Source of the DNA: Chelonobacter sp006228105
GTDB lineage: Bacteria; Pseudomonadota; Gammaproteobacteria; Enterobacterales; Pasteurellaceae
Strand: one strand, 5' to 3'
Assembly (NCBI RefSeq): GCF_006228105.1
Contig: NZ_VDHH01000052.1
DNA: 64,000 nt
The notes beneath the pieces were generated by a model. The model was not told the DNA's origin and made no database searches. It saw only the letters and a list, made by a program, of their open reading frames with translations. The position numbers and the translations under genes are program-made. Shown here in pieces: positions 41,495 to 49,439 of the stretch (positions are counted from its first letter, which is position 1; the number at the start of each line of letters is the position of its first letter).

Positions 41495-42697
41495 ATGAAA
41501 ATAACCTACAAAACCACTGCTATGGTATGCTTACTGAGCTTGTTTACCGCTGCCTGCTCGTCAACCTCGTCTTCTTTTACTGAAGAAAAATCAAATACTA
41601 CCACAGAAGTACCAAAATCTGAGGAACCTAAACCAGAAGAACCTAAACCAGAAGAGCCTAAACCAGAAGAGCCTAAATCAGAAGAGCCTAAACCAGAAGA
41701 GCCTAAATCAGAAGAGCCTAAATCAGAAGAGCCTAAATCAGAAGAGCCTAAATCAGAAGAGCCTAAATCAGAAGAGCCTAAATCAGAAGAGCCTAAATCA
41801 GAAGAGCCTCGATTTAAAGCGGGAACCTTAGAAGATCGAACTCTTACTATCGTCGTTTCCAGTCAAGGAGGAGAACGATATGAAGCCGTATTAGAAACTG
41901 ATAAAAATCGTGGCTTCTATATGTCTGGTCCAATGGACTTCCGCGATAGCAAGGGAAATATCCTAGATCTCCGCAATGAGTTTAAAGATAAAACCGTGAT
42001 GAACAACTATGATGTCGATCCAAATAAAGTCCAAGAACTGGTTATCACCTCCGAAAACGGAGAAGAATTGGGGAAATTCCGCTTTATTAACCAAACTTAC
42101 TCCAGCTATGGTACGTTCTCACCGGAATTGACTGCGCCAGCAGCCGGTGGTGATCCGGCTCACCCCTTTAAAAATCACGAGAATCTCGGAACTTATATAC
42201 TACAACCGACCACAGAAACACAATTTGATCAGTTGGCTCAAGCCAGTACAGCTGACGGTATTATCACTTATAGCGGCCATACCTTGGGCTACAAAGGAGG
42301 ACCAAAAGGCGGTACACCGACCGAAGGCTACATGGGGGATGTCTCATTTCAGGTGAGTATTGCCTCGAAAACAATCTCAGGTGAAATGTCCGCTCGACAA
42401 GACAGCTTTGTTAGACATAACTGGCGATTTACTGATGACGACAATAATCCAACTGCGGAAGGTATTGCCTTTGATCAGCCCAACGTTAAGTTAATTCTTT
42501 CTGAAGCCAACATTGTTGCAAACAACAATAATACCATGGGGTTTAAAAACGGTGAGGTCAGATTGCTGCATAACGGACAGCAAGTGCGTATCAATGACTA
42601 TGCCGGAACATTTGCCGGACCAGAAGCAAATGAAATTGTCGGTCAAATTGGTAGTGGAGAAGAACGCATTATGTTCGGTGCAACTAAACAAGAATAA
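41495..42697 (+). CDS. surface lipoprotein with PKxEE repeats and TbpB-like C-terminal barrel, putative haemophore
   Basis: 400 residues. Lipobox FTAAC gives lipidated Cys21, then a low-complexity Ser/Thr stretch and 13 tandem PK(S/P)EE pentapeptides (residues 40-104) as a rigid stalk. A globular domain follows (about 110-400). The C-terminal end, VRINDYAGTFAGPEANEIVGQIGSGEERIMFGATKQE in pattern, is the FAGP-EIVG-FG signature of the eight-stranded barrel found in TbpB, HpuA and haemophilin-like Slam-dependent lipoproteins. It lies 33 bases after the TonB receptor gene with AAGGAAAA before the ATG. Inference: cell-surface haem or haem-protein capture for that receptor. No Slam translocon gene is in the window. 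Confidence 0.8.
   Translation: MKITYKTTAMVCLLSLFTAACSSTSSSFTEEKSNTTTEVPKSEEPKPEEPKPEEPKPEEPKSEEPKPEEPKSEEPKSEEPKSEEPKSEEPKSEEPKSEEPKSEEPRFKAGTLEDRTLTIVVSSQGGERYEAVLETDKNRGFYMSGPMDFRDSKGNILDLRNEFKDKTVMNNYDVDPNKVQELVITSENGEELGKFRFINQTYSSYGTFSPELTAPAAGGDPAHPFKNHENLGTYILQPTTETQFDQLAQASTADGIITYSGHTLGYKGGPKGGTPTEGYMGDVSFQVSIASKTISGEMSARQDSFVRHNWRFTDDDNNPTAEGIAFDQPNVKLILSEANIVANNNNTMGFKNGEVRLLHNGQQVRINDYAGTFAGPEANEIVGQIGSGEERIMFGATKQE
41612..41806 (+). repeat. 13 tandem 15-bp units encoding PK(S/P)EE
   Basis: Units of the form CCTAAATCAGAAGAG; the last seven are essentially identical, the first six vary at the third residue (Ser or Pro) and at silent sites. Because units are 15 bp, copy-number change would alter stalk length without shifting frame. 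Confidence 0.95.
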
Positions 42698-42731
42698 TTT
42701 CATTGCTATTTATTTAGTGTAATTTTTACTA

Positions 42732-42754
42732 AAAGTGCGGCCACACCGCACTTT
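42732..42754 (+). terminator. inverted USS pair forming a terminator after the surface lipoprotein gene
   Basis: AAAGTGCGG (42732-42740) and CCGCACTTT (42746-42754) are partial uptake-signal cores in opposite orientation with a 5-nt loop, 35 bases after the stop codon. Such paired USS commonly act as terminators in Haemophilus. It would separate the receptor genes from exbB. Confidence 0.65.
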
Positions 42755-42779
42755 AGCTAACCATAACGGATATTTTCAT

Positions 42780-43649
42780 ATGTTATTAATTCGCTTTTAT
42801 CCACTGTTTTTCCTGCTTATCATCAGTTTTTCAGCCTTTGCTGATACCGCTATAGGCACAACTACCGACATTGCCTTGCAACATACTGAAGCACATGCCT
42901 CTGGAGCAATAGCCAACTCTACTGCGACAGCTGCTGTACCAGAGCTTATCAAGACAGAAATCCTGCAAGATATGTCGCCGCTTGGAATGTATCTTTCCGC
43001 CCATCCTGTTGTTCAAGCTGTCATCTGGATACTGATTTTTTGCTCAGTTTTAACTTGGGTAATTTTTTTCAGTAAACTGTTTCAGTTGTATTACTCCGCT
43101 GCAACACTGAGAACACAGCAAGCATTTTTATTGACCCAAGAACATTTTGAACAAGCACGGCAGCAGTTACCTTCGAAGATTAAATTTGATATCAGCCACA
43201 ATCTTTTATCCGAAATCAACGATGAATTACAACGATCCAACTATCTTTGCGACGATGATTTTAAGCAACGCCTAGACTATCGCTTAGATCGCCGAATTCA
43301 AAGTTACACGCAAAATATGCGCTACGGCATCGGTCCTCTAGCAACTATTGGCGCAGTCGCCCCCTTTATCGGTTTATTCGGCACTGTCTGGGGAATAATG
43401 AATAGTTTTATCGGTATCGTGCATTCACAAACCACCAGCTTATCGGTGGTAGCACCGGGAATCGCTGAAGCACTGTTTGCTACCGCACTTGGTTTGGTAG
43501 CAGCAATTCCTGCCGTTATTATTTATAATATCTTCACCAGACACTTAACAACATACCGGTTACAGATTGAAAATTTAGCGGCTATTTTACGCCTGATGAT
43601 CAAGCGTGACATATCCCTACATCGCTTAAATCCAGCAGCATCAGTATGA
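42780..43649 (+). CDS. exbB: ExbB/MotA-TolQ-type proton channel subunit of the haem locus
   Basis: 289 residues from ATG 42780 (MLLIRFYPLFF), preceded by GGAT; the frame opens at 42735 inside the USS hairpin and is not used. A signal-like hydrophobic start is followed by a periplasmic extension (about 25-65), as in the longer ExbB group, and three membrane segments. The MotA/TolQ signature is GPLATIGAVAPFIGLFGTVWGIMNSF (about 180-205) and GIAEALFATALGLVAAIPAVI. With ExbD and TonB it transduces proton-motive force to outer-membrane receptors. Confidence 0.93.
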   Translation: MLLIRFYPLFFLLIISFSAFADTAIGTTTDIALQHTEAHASGAIANSTATAAVPELIKTEILQDMSPLGMYLSAHPVVQAVIWILIFCSVLTWVIFFSKLFQLYYSAATLRTQQAFLLTQEHFEQARQQLPSKIKFDISHNLLSEINDELQRSNYLCDDDFKQRLDYRLDRRIQSYTQNMRYGIGPLATIGAVAPFIGLFGTVWGIMNSFIGIVHSQTTSLSVVAPGIAEALFATALGLVAAIPAVIIYNIFTRHLTTYRLQIENLAAILRLMIKRDISLHRLNPAASV

Positions 43650-43656
43650 GGTTCCT

Positions 43657-44085
43657 ATGTCATTTCATCTTTCCGATTCCACAAATGAGCAAGAACTTTC
43701 CGAAATTAATGTCACCCCGTTTATCGATGTAATGCTAGTGTTATTGATCATTTTTATGGTGACCATCCCGCTCACCACAGTTACCGTGCCGATTGATCTG
43801 CCAATAGCCAAAGCCAATGTTGAACCGCAATTGGAAAAGCCTATTATTTTATCGCTTAACCAACAACAAGAGTTGTTTTTAGGCAATGAACCTCTACTTT
43901 TACACAATCTGGCAACCGCACTTGATCAACTCACCGTCAATAATCGCGACACGGTGATTTTCTTTCAAGTAGATAAAACTATTCCCTATGAAATCTTGAT
44001 GAACGTAATGAACCAACTACGTACTGCCGGTTATTTAAAAATCGGCTTGGTCGGCTTAGAGAACAAGGAACAGGCGGAAAATTGA
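43657..44085 (+). CDS. exbD: ExbD/TolR-type subunit of the haem locus
   Basis: 142 residues: short cytoplasmic N terminus, one membrane helix (about 22-42) carrying the essential proton-pathway Asp D24 in EINVTPFIDVMLVLLIIFMV, and a periplasmic domain. It starts seven bases after exbB. It partners ExbB in the TonB motor. Confidence 0.95.
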   Translation: MSFHLSDSTNEQELSEINVTPFIDVMLVLLIIFMVTIPLTTVTVPIDLPIAKANVEPQLEKPIILSLNQQQELFLGNEPLLLHNLATALDQLTVNNRDTVIFFQVDKTIPYEILMNVMNQLRTAGYLKIGLVGLENKEQAEN

Positions 44086-44912
44086 TGATTGTTGATATTC
44101 CATCACTATATCGCCTCAAAAAATATCGTATTTGGCTGTTTAATACGATATTGGTCTGTGCTATCCACTTTTTTATTATTACTTTTATTATTAAAAAAAC
44201 CGTCACCGTCATACCGCAAGCCAGCGCTGCGGTGATAGTCAATTTCTCTGATCCGCCACAATCGATTATCAGCATTGAGGAGCTCCCGCTTGGTCCACCA
44301 CAAGTCATCACCCAAGACAGCCAAATTTTAGATGCTGACAACCAACCGGAAGCACTTGAAACGCCGCAACTAGAAGAGAACCCAATAATTGAAAATGCCG
44401 AGATTATCGTCAAGGCTAAACTGGAAAAAAAGCCACTTTTGAAGCAACAACCACAAGTTAAAAAGCAGCCAGATAACAATAAAAAAGCCAAAAAGCCCAG
44501 TGATATCGAATCCACTGCAACCGGACAAACTGTTACCGCACCTGCCAACGGCAATGATCAGCAAATTGCGGCAGAATATAACAGTGAAGGCAATAGTAAA
44601 ACCATTATAACCAGCTGGCAAGCCTTGCTAAGAGGGCATTTAGGCCGTTATAAACGCTACCCAGAAAATGCCTTAAAACAAAAAATCGAAGGAAAACCGA
44701 TTGTCTCTGTAGAAATCGATAGACTAGGAACTGTATTAAAAGTCACGCTTAAAAAAAGCAGTCAACACCAAGCATTGGATCAAGAAGCGATTAATACCCT
44801 TTATCGTGCTTCTCCACTCCCTAAACCGCCCGAAGAGATCATTCGGCAAAAAACCACTTTAAGATTTAGCTTACCCATTGATTTTGAAATAGAAAACAAA
44901 GCTCGCAGATAG
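44085..44912 (+). CDS. tonB: TonB protein of the haem locus
   Basis: 275 residues from ATG 44085, overlapping the exbD stop by one base (TGATG); a TTG one codon earlier is possible. One N-terminal membrane helix (about 16-38) with the conserved His (CAIHFF), a Pro/Lys/Glu-rich periplasmic spacer (about 60-150) and the C-terminal TonB domain with RYPENALKQKIEGKPIVSVEIDRLGTV in pattern. It couples ExbBD to the two receptors encoded nearby. Its presence in the operon suggests a dedicated energiser in addition to any housekeeping TonB. Confidence 0.93.
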   Translation: MIVDIPSLYRLKKYRIWLFNTILVCAIHFFIITFIIKKTVTVIPQASAAVIVNFSDPPQSIISIEELPLGPPQVITQDSQILDADNQPEALETPQLEENPIIENAEIIVKAKLEKKPLLKQQPQVKKQPDNNKKAKKPSDIESTATGQTVTAPANGNDQQIAAEYNSEGNSKTIITSWQALLRGHLGRYKRYPENALKQKIEGKPIVSVEIDRLGTVLKVTLKKSSQHQALDQEAINTLYRASPLPKPPEEIIRQKTTLRFSLPIDFEIENKARR

Positions 44913-44921
44913 GAAACACAT

Positions 44922-45782
44922 ATGAAAAAACAATTTATTTTAAGCTTGCTACTATCACTCTTTTTTCTTTCTGAGGTCACTCTTGCACAACCAACGACAC
45001 CGCAAAGGATTATCGCCGTCGGTGCTGGCGTAACCGAATTACTGGAGGCGCTGGATGTCGGCGATCAACTTATTGCAGTCGATTCCACTAGTCGCCGTTT
45101 TGCCGACAAATATCAGATTCCGCTGTTAGGATATCAACGCAATTTAGCAAGTGAAGGCATTTTGGCACTGCAGCCAAACCTATTGATCGGCAGTGAAGAA
45201 ATGGGACCGGAATCCGTGTTGACACAATTACGACAAGCAAAAATCCAAATTGAAGTATTAGAGAATCCACAAAAAAACCATCAGGATTTGCAGCAACATA
45301 TCCAGAGACTCGGCCAGCTGCTAGCGAAAAACAAATCGGCAGAAAAATTATCGGCACAGGTAATGCAACAAATCCGACAGATTCAGTCCTTGCCACGCGG
45401 TAAAAATCGTGCCCTATTTTTGCTACTGTCAGATAAAGGACAACTGTCCACTGGAGGGCACCGCACCACGATTAACGGCATGCTTGATTTAATGCAATTG
45501 CATAATCTTTCGGCTGAAAAACAGGGGTATTACGCCTATTCAATTGAGGCTGTTTTAGCATTACAGCCGGATATTTTACTGCTTTCCGAGCGAAGCCTGT
45601 CGCAGGACTTAAGCGCATTACAGAAAAAATATCCTTTTTTACAACAACTTAATGCCACTAATCAGGGGTGTATTTTTAGCGTCGATGGACAAGCACTGCT
45701 AGGCGGTTTTAATTTGAGCTCACTGCGCGAAAGCCAACGCATTATGCAAGCCATTGCCGACAACCAAAATTGTCTACAATGA
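44922..45782 (+). CDS. hutB: haem ABC transporter periplasmic binding protein
   Basis: 286 residues with a signal peptide (about 1-22, TLAQ). Class III (helical-backbone) binding protein: RIIAVGAGVTELLEALDVGDQLIAVD at the start, GYQRNLASEGILALQPNLLIGSEEMGP and a late LLGGFNLSSLRESQRI. Similar to HutB/HmuT, which deliver haem to HutCD. Tyr in LGYQRNL is a candidate haem ligand as in HmuT relatives. It overlaps hutC by four bases. Confidence 0.92.
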   Translation: MKKQFILSLLLSLFFLSEVTLAQPTTPQRIIAVGAGVTELLEALDVGDQLIAVDSTSRRFADKYQIPLLGYQRNLASEGILALQPNLLIGSEEMGPESVLTQLRQAKIQIEVLENPQKNHQDLQQHIQRLGQLLAKNKSAEKLSAQVMQQIRQIQSLPRGKNRALFLLLSDKGQLSTGGHRTTINGMLDLMQLHNLSAEKQGYYAYSIEAVLALQPDILLLSERSLSQDLSALQKKYPFLQQLNATNQGCIFSVDGQALLGGFNLSSLRESQRIMQAIADNQNCLQ

Positions 45783-46792
45783 TGAAACATCACGCCTACT
45801 TTCTGGTGCTCGCTATCGGCTTGCTGTTGCTTAGCGCCATAATTCTACTCTCTCTAGTTAGCGGTGCGGTAAATACCGACCTGTGGCAAACTTTGACCGC
45901 ACTTTACGGTAAAGGGGACAGCAGCACCGTTTTTATCGTACAGCAGCTACGGCTGCCCCGCACCTTACTCGGCGTCTTTATCGGTGCAATTTTAGGCTGT
46001 TGCGGTGCAGTGTTACAAGGTCTGTTCCGTAATCCTCTTGCTGATCCTGGTATTATCGGAGTCAGCGCTGGAGCAGCGTTGGGCGCTGCTATCGCTATTG
46101 TACTCTTGCCGCAAGGGATACTATTATGGAATAAACTTAGTCTGCTTTCACTATTTTCATTTATCGGTGGTCTGCTGGCAACACTATTTGTTTACCACAT
46201 CGGTAAAACTCACTACGGCACTCGAATGACATTGATTTTACTAAGCGGAATTGCCATCGGAGCGCTAGCATTTGCCTTTTTGGGCTTACTACAATTTATC
46301 GCAGATGACCGAGCGCTGCGGGAATTGACAACTTGGCAGCTAGGCTCACTTGCGCATGGCAATTGCAATACGGTCATATTGTGTGCCGTAACCGCCTTTT
46401 TATTATTGACCCAATTTATGCGGCGAGCCTCTGCATTAAATGCACTGTTACTCGGTGATTTAGAAGCGCGACATTTAGGGGTCTCTGTCGAAAAAATAAA
46501 ACGGTCCTGTATTATCTATACCGCACTTGGTATCGGGATTGCGGTCTCCGTTTCAGGGATGATCGGCTTTATTGGTCTAATTGTGCCGCATATTGCCCGC
46601 ACTTTGCTAGGCCCGAACCACAAAACGCTGATTCCGGTTTGTGCTTTAATCGGTGCAGTTTTACTGCTAGGCGCTGATATTTTAGCCCGTAAACTGGCTG
46701 CACCAGCAGAAATTCCAATCGGAATTCTGACCGCACTTTTAGGTGCGCCATTTTTTATTACTCTACTGATTAAAAACAAGGGGCGATTGTAA
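45779..46792 (+). CDS. hutC: haem ABC transporter permease (FecCD family)
   Basis: 337 residues, starting at ATG 45779 (or the next ATG, 45782) within the end of hutB; upstream TTG 45770 is less likely. About ten membrane helices of the FecCD/BtuC type: LRLPRTLLGVFIGAILGCCGAVLQGLFRNPLADPGIIGVSAGAALGA in pattern (about 55-105), then DLEARHLGVSVEKIKR for contact with the ATPase and GMIGFIGLIVPHIARTLLG. Imports haem across the inner membrane with HutB and HutD. Confidence 0.94.
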   Translation: MMKHHAYFLVLAIGLLLLSAIILLSLVSGAVNTDLWQTLTALYGKGDSSTVFIVQQLRLPRTLLGVFIGAILGCCGAVLQGLFRNPLADPGIIGVSAGAALGAAIAIVLLPQGILLWNKLSLLSLFSFIGGLLATLFVYHIGKTHYGTRMTLILLSGIAIGALAFAFLGLLQFIADDRALRELTTWQLGSLAHGNCNTVILCAVTAFLLLTQFMRRASALNALLLGDLEARHLGVSVEKIKRSCIIYTALGIGIAVSVSGMIGFIGLIVPHIARTLLGPNHKTLIPVCALIGAVLLLGADILARKLAAPAEIPIGILTALLGAPFFITLLIKNKGRL

Positions 46793-47550
46793 TGTTGGAA
46801 ATTAGCAGATTACAGCTTGTTATTGGAAAAAAAATCCTCCTGAATGATATCAACCTGAACTTAAAATGTGGTCACTGTATCGGCATACTTGGGGCAAACG
46901 GAGCTGGAAAATCCAGCTTACTGAAAGCTATCGGCCAAGATCTTCCCTATACGGGAAGAATATTGTGGCAGCAAAAGCCGCTGGCTTCATTTTCCGCCAG
47001 AGAACTGGCAGAAAATATGGTATTTCTGCCACAACACAGCAGCCTAAACTTTGCGTTTACGGTACAAGAAGTGATTGAACTAGGCTTAATACACCACCAA
47101 CAACACCTTAGTCGTAGCCAGCAGCAAAGACTATTGGCACAAGTCAGTACAGATTTTGAACTGTCGGATCTACAACAACAGAACTATCTCAAATTGTCCG
47201 GCGGCGAAAAACAACGGGTGCATGCCGCCCGCAGCTGGCTACAAATTTTATCATCGCCTACACCCAAAATCGTATTGCTGGACGAACCTAGCAGTGCACT
47301 AGATCTCAAACATCAGCATGACTTACTGCAACAAGCAGTAAAACTAGCGGAGACACAGCATTTAGTTTTAATTGTGCTGCATGATCTAAATTTGGCAGCA
47401 CGCTATTGTGATTGCTTGCTGCTGTTGCAGCAAGGCAATCTATTTGGGTATGGCACTACAGCAGATATGCTGACCGCACAAAATATTGATGAACTTTATC
47501 ACTATCAAACAGAAGTTTATCAGTATAAAAACCAGCTTCGAATCTTATAG
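46792..47550 (+). CDS. hutD: haem ABC transporter ATP-binding protein
   Basis: 252 residues. Walker A GANGAGKS (about 34-41), signature LSGGEKQRV (about 137-145), Walker B IVLLDEP (about 160) and switch His in VLHDLN are all present. It matches HmuV/HutD. Start overlaps the hutC stop by one base (TAATG). Its 3' end overlaps the converging rnhB by six bases, so no terminator separates them. Confidence 0.95.
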   Translation: MLEISRLQLVIGKKILLNDINLNLKCGHCIGILGANGAGKSSLLKAIGQDLPYTGRILWQQKPLASFSARELAENMVFLPQHSSLNFAFTVQEVIELGLIHHQQHLSRSQQQRLLAQVSTDFELSDLQQQNYLKLSGGEKQRVHAARSWLQILSSPTPKIVLLDEPSSALDLKHQHDLLQQAVKLAETQHLVLIVLHDLNLAARYCDCLLLLQQGNLFGYGTTADMLTAQNIDELYHYQTEVYQYKNQLRIL

Positions 47551-48144
47551 GCTTTGTAGCAAGCACTTTTTCACCGGAGCAAAGCTGCGGCGATGTTGTG
47601 GCAAAATGCCGTATTGCTGCAATTTTTCTAGGTGAAGTGCGGTCGGGTAGCCTTTGTGTTGTGCTAAGCCGTAGTGTGGATATTGCTGATCCAGCTCTGC
47701 CATTTCTTGATCGCGCGCTACTTTTGCCAAAATCGAAGCTGCGCTGATTTCAGCTACCAGACTATCACCTTTGACCACCGCTTGTGCTGGCATCAGCAAT
47801 TTTGGCAATTTATTGCCATCAACTAATACAAAGTGCGGTTGAATTGGCAGGGCTTCTACTGCTCTTTGCATCGCAAGCAGGCTGGCTTGCAAAATATTCA
47901 GTTGATCAATTTCTTCTGGTTCAGCTCTGCCGAGCGCCCATGCTAAGGCATTTATTTTGATCGCTTCGGCGAGTAGCAAGCGTTTTTTTTCAGAGAGTTT
48001 TTTGGAATCGGCTAAACCAACAATCGGTTTATTCGGATCCAAAATCACCGCAGCCGTCACCACCGCCCCGATTAGCGGCCCGCGTCCGACTTCATCGACC
48101 CCGGCAATAAGCCCGACATTGTGTGGATATTCAAACGCTGTCAT
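47545..48144 (-). CDS. rnhB: ribonuclease HII
   Basis: 199 residues (E. coli 198). Active-site motif LIAGVDEVGRGPLIGAVV with the first Asp-Glu pair, then FVLVDGNKLPKL with the third Asp, and SILAKVARDQEM. It removes ribonucleotides and RNA primers from DNA. It overlaps lpxB by four bases (ATGA), the usual lpxB-rnhB arrangement. Confidence 0.97.
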   Translation of the reverse strand: MTAFEYPHNVGLIAGVDEVGRGPLIGAVVTAAVILDPNKPIVGLADSKKLSEKKRLLLAEAIKINALAWALGRAEPEEIDQLNILQASLLAMQRAVEALPIQPHFVLVDGNKLPKLLMPAQAVVKGDSLVAEISAASILAKVARDQEMAELDQQYPHYGLAQHKGYPTALHLEKLQQYGILPQHRRSFAPVKKCLLQSL

Positions 48145-49316
48145 TTTTGTCGCTCTTGTAACAGATCTGCCACGGCCTGTGCCGCTTGTTGATCGGCATT
48201 ACAGCAGATCATTTGATGCAGTTCGGCAAAGCGCTGTTTTAAGCCCAAAGTGCGGTTTTTTGCTGCTTCGCTATCATCAAAATAGACTGCCAATTCCTCG
48301 GCTAAACGCTGAGGATTACATTCATCTTGGATCAACTCAGGCACCAGCATTTCATCAGCCAACAGGTTCGGCAATGAGACATATTTGGTTTTCACCAAGC
48401 GTTGTGCCAGCCAGTAAGTTAGCGGCTTCATGCGATAACCGACCACCATCGGCGATTTACACAACATACACTCCAGCGCCGCCGTGCCGGAAGCCAGCAA
48501 GGTTGCCTCCGCCACTTGCATTGCCTGCCGAGCTTGTCCGTCAAGCAAGTACATCTCTAATTCCGGTGCAACCCGCTGTTTTGCCTGCTCAAACTGCTGA
48601 CGCCGTTTGGCGTTAATCAACGGCACTAAAAATTGCAAATCAGGAAAACGCTGTTTCAGCAAAAGAGCGGTCTGTAAAAATGGTTCACTGAGAAATTCCA
48701 GCTCTGAACCACGACTGCCAGGCAAAATCGCCAAATAACGCTGATTTGGATCAAGCTGTAGCTGTGCGCACGCCTGCTGACGATCGATATCTAGCGGAAT
48801 CGCATCCGCCATGGTGTGTCCAACAAAACGACACGGCACATTGAAACGGTCATAAAATGCTTTTTCAAACGGCAAAAATGCCAACACCAAATTGGTCGCT
48901 TTAGCAATTTTGAAAATCCGCTTTTGCCGCCACGCCCACACTGACGGACTGACATAATGAATGGTTTTGATCCCGTGTTGTTTCAATACGCTTTCTACGC
49001 CAAGATTAAAATCCGGCGCATCGATACCGATAAAAATATCCGGTTTTGCCGCCAGCAGGTTTTGAATCAGCGTTTTTCGAATTTTCAGCAGACGTGGCAG
49101 GTGTTTCAGCACTTCGACCAAGCCCATCACCGATAACGCTTCCATATCAAAGTAACTTTCTGCCCCTTCGGACAACATTTGCGGTCCGGCAATGCCGATA
49201 AAACGGGCATTCGGATAAATTTGACGCAGTGCTTTGATTAAGCCCGCACCAAGAATATCGCCGGAGATCTCACCAGCAACCAGTGCAATTAACGGAGAAT
49301 TTTGTTCTGCCTGCAT
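48141..49316 (-). CDS. lpxB: lipid-A-disaccharide synthase
   Basis: 391 residues from ATG 49316 (MQAEQNSPLIALVAGEISGD), chosen because GGAAAA lies four bases upstream; nine extra codons to 49343 run into a USS hairpin. GT19-family: GEISGDILGAGLIKAL, FIGIDAPDFNLGVE, YVSPSVWAWRQKRI, AILPGSRGSELE and the C-terminal LASGTAALECML. It joins lipid X and UDP-diacylglucosamine in lipid A synthesis at the membrane face. Confidence 0.97.
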   Translation of the reverse strand: MQAEQNSPLIALVAGEISGDILGAGLIKALRQIYPNARFIGIAGPQMLSEGAESYFDMEALSVMGLVEVLKHLPRLLKIRKTLIQNLLAAKPDIFIGIDAPDFNLGVESVLKQHGIKTIHYVSPSVWAWRQKRIFKIAKATNLVLAFLPFEKAFYDRFNVPCRFVGHTMADAIPLDIDRQQACAQLQLDPNQRYLAILPGSRGSELEFLSEPFLQTALLLKQRFPDLQFLVPLINAKRRQQFEQAKQRVAPELEMYLLDGQARQAMQVAEATLLASGTAALECMLCKSPMVVGYRMKPLTYWLAQRLVKTKYVSLPNLLADEMLVPELIQDECNPQRLAEELAVYFDDSEAAKNRTLGLKQRFAELHQMICCNADQQAAQAVADLLQERQK

Positions 49317-49335
49317 GCTATTTTCCTTAAAAAAT

Positions 49336-49363
49336 AACCGCACTTTTAACGTAAAGTGCGGTT
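49336..49363. terminator. inverted USS pair between lpxA and lpxB
   Basis: AACCGCACTTT (49336-49346) and AAAGTGCGGTT (49353-49363) make an 11-bp perfect stem with a 6-nt loop, 20 bases before lpxB. It has the form of a Pasteurellaceae USS-pair terminator, but it is inside a run of same-strand genes, so it probably attenuates rather than ends transcription. Confidence 0.6.
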
Positions 49364-49395
49364 AGGTAAGCATTAGGAGGGATTCAAGATTGGAA

Positions 49396-49426
49396 TTGTA
49401 AGGACAGATTCAATCCGCCCCTACAA
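49396..49426 (-). repeat. 31-bp palindrome of the GTAGGGGCGGATT repeat family
   Basis: On the minus strand TTGTAGGGGCGGATT is followed by one base and AATCTGTCCTTACAA, giving a 15-bp stem with three G-T wobbles (loop in practice larger). The left arm shares TGTAGGGGCGGATT with the larger element at 59338-59489. Confidence 0.7.
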
Positions 49427-49439
49427 CCTAAATGCGAAT

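Noticed and set aside
41612..41806. CRISPR-like array
   Set aside because: Contiguous 15-bp coding repeats without spacers, in frame within a lipoprotein gene.
47957..48616. 219-residue plus-strand frame across rnhB and lpxB
   Set aside because: Antisense to two overlapping, well-recognised genes; Pro/Thr-rich shadow.
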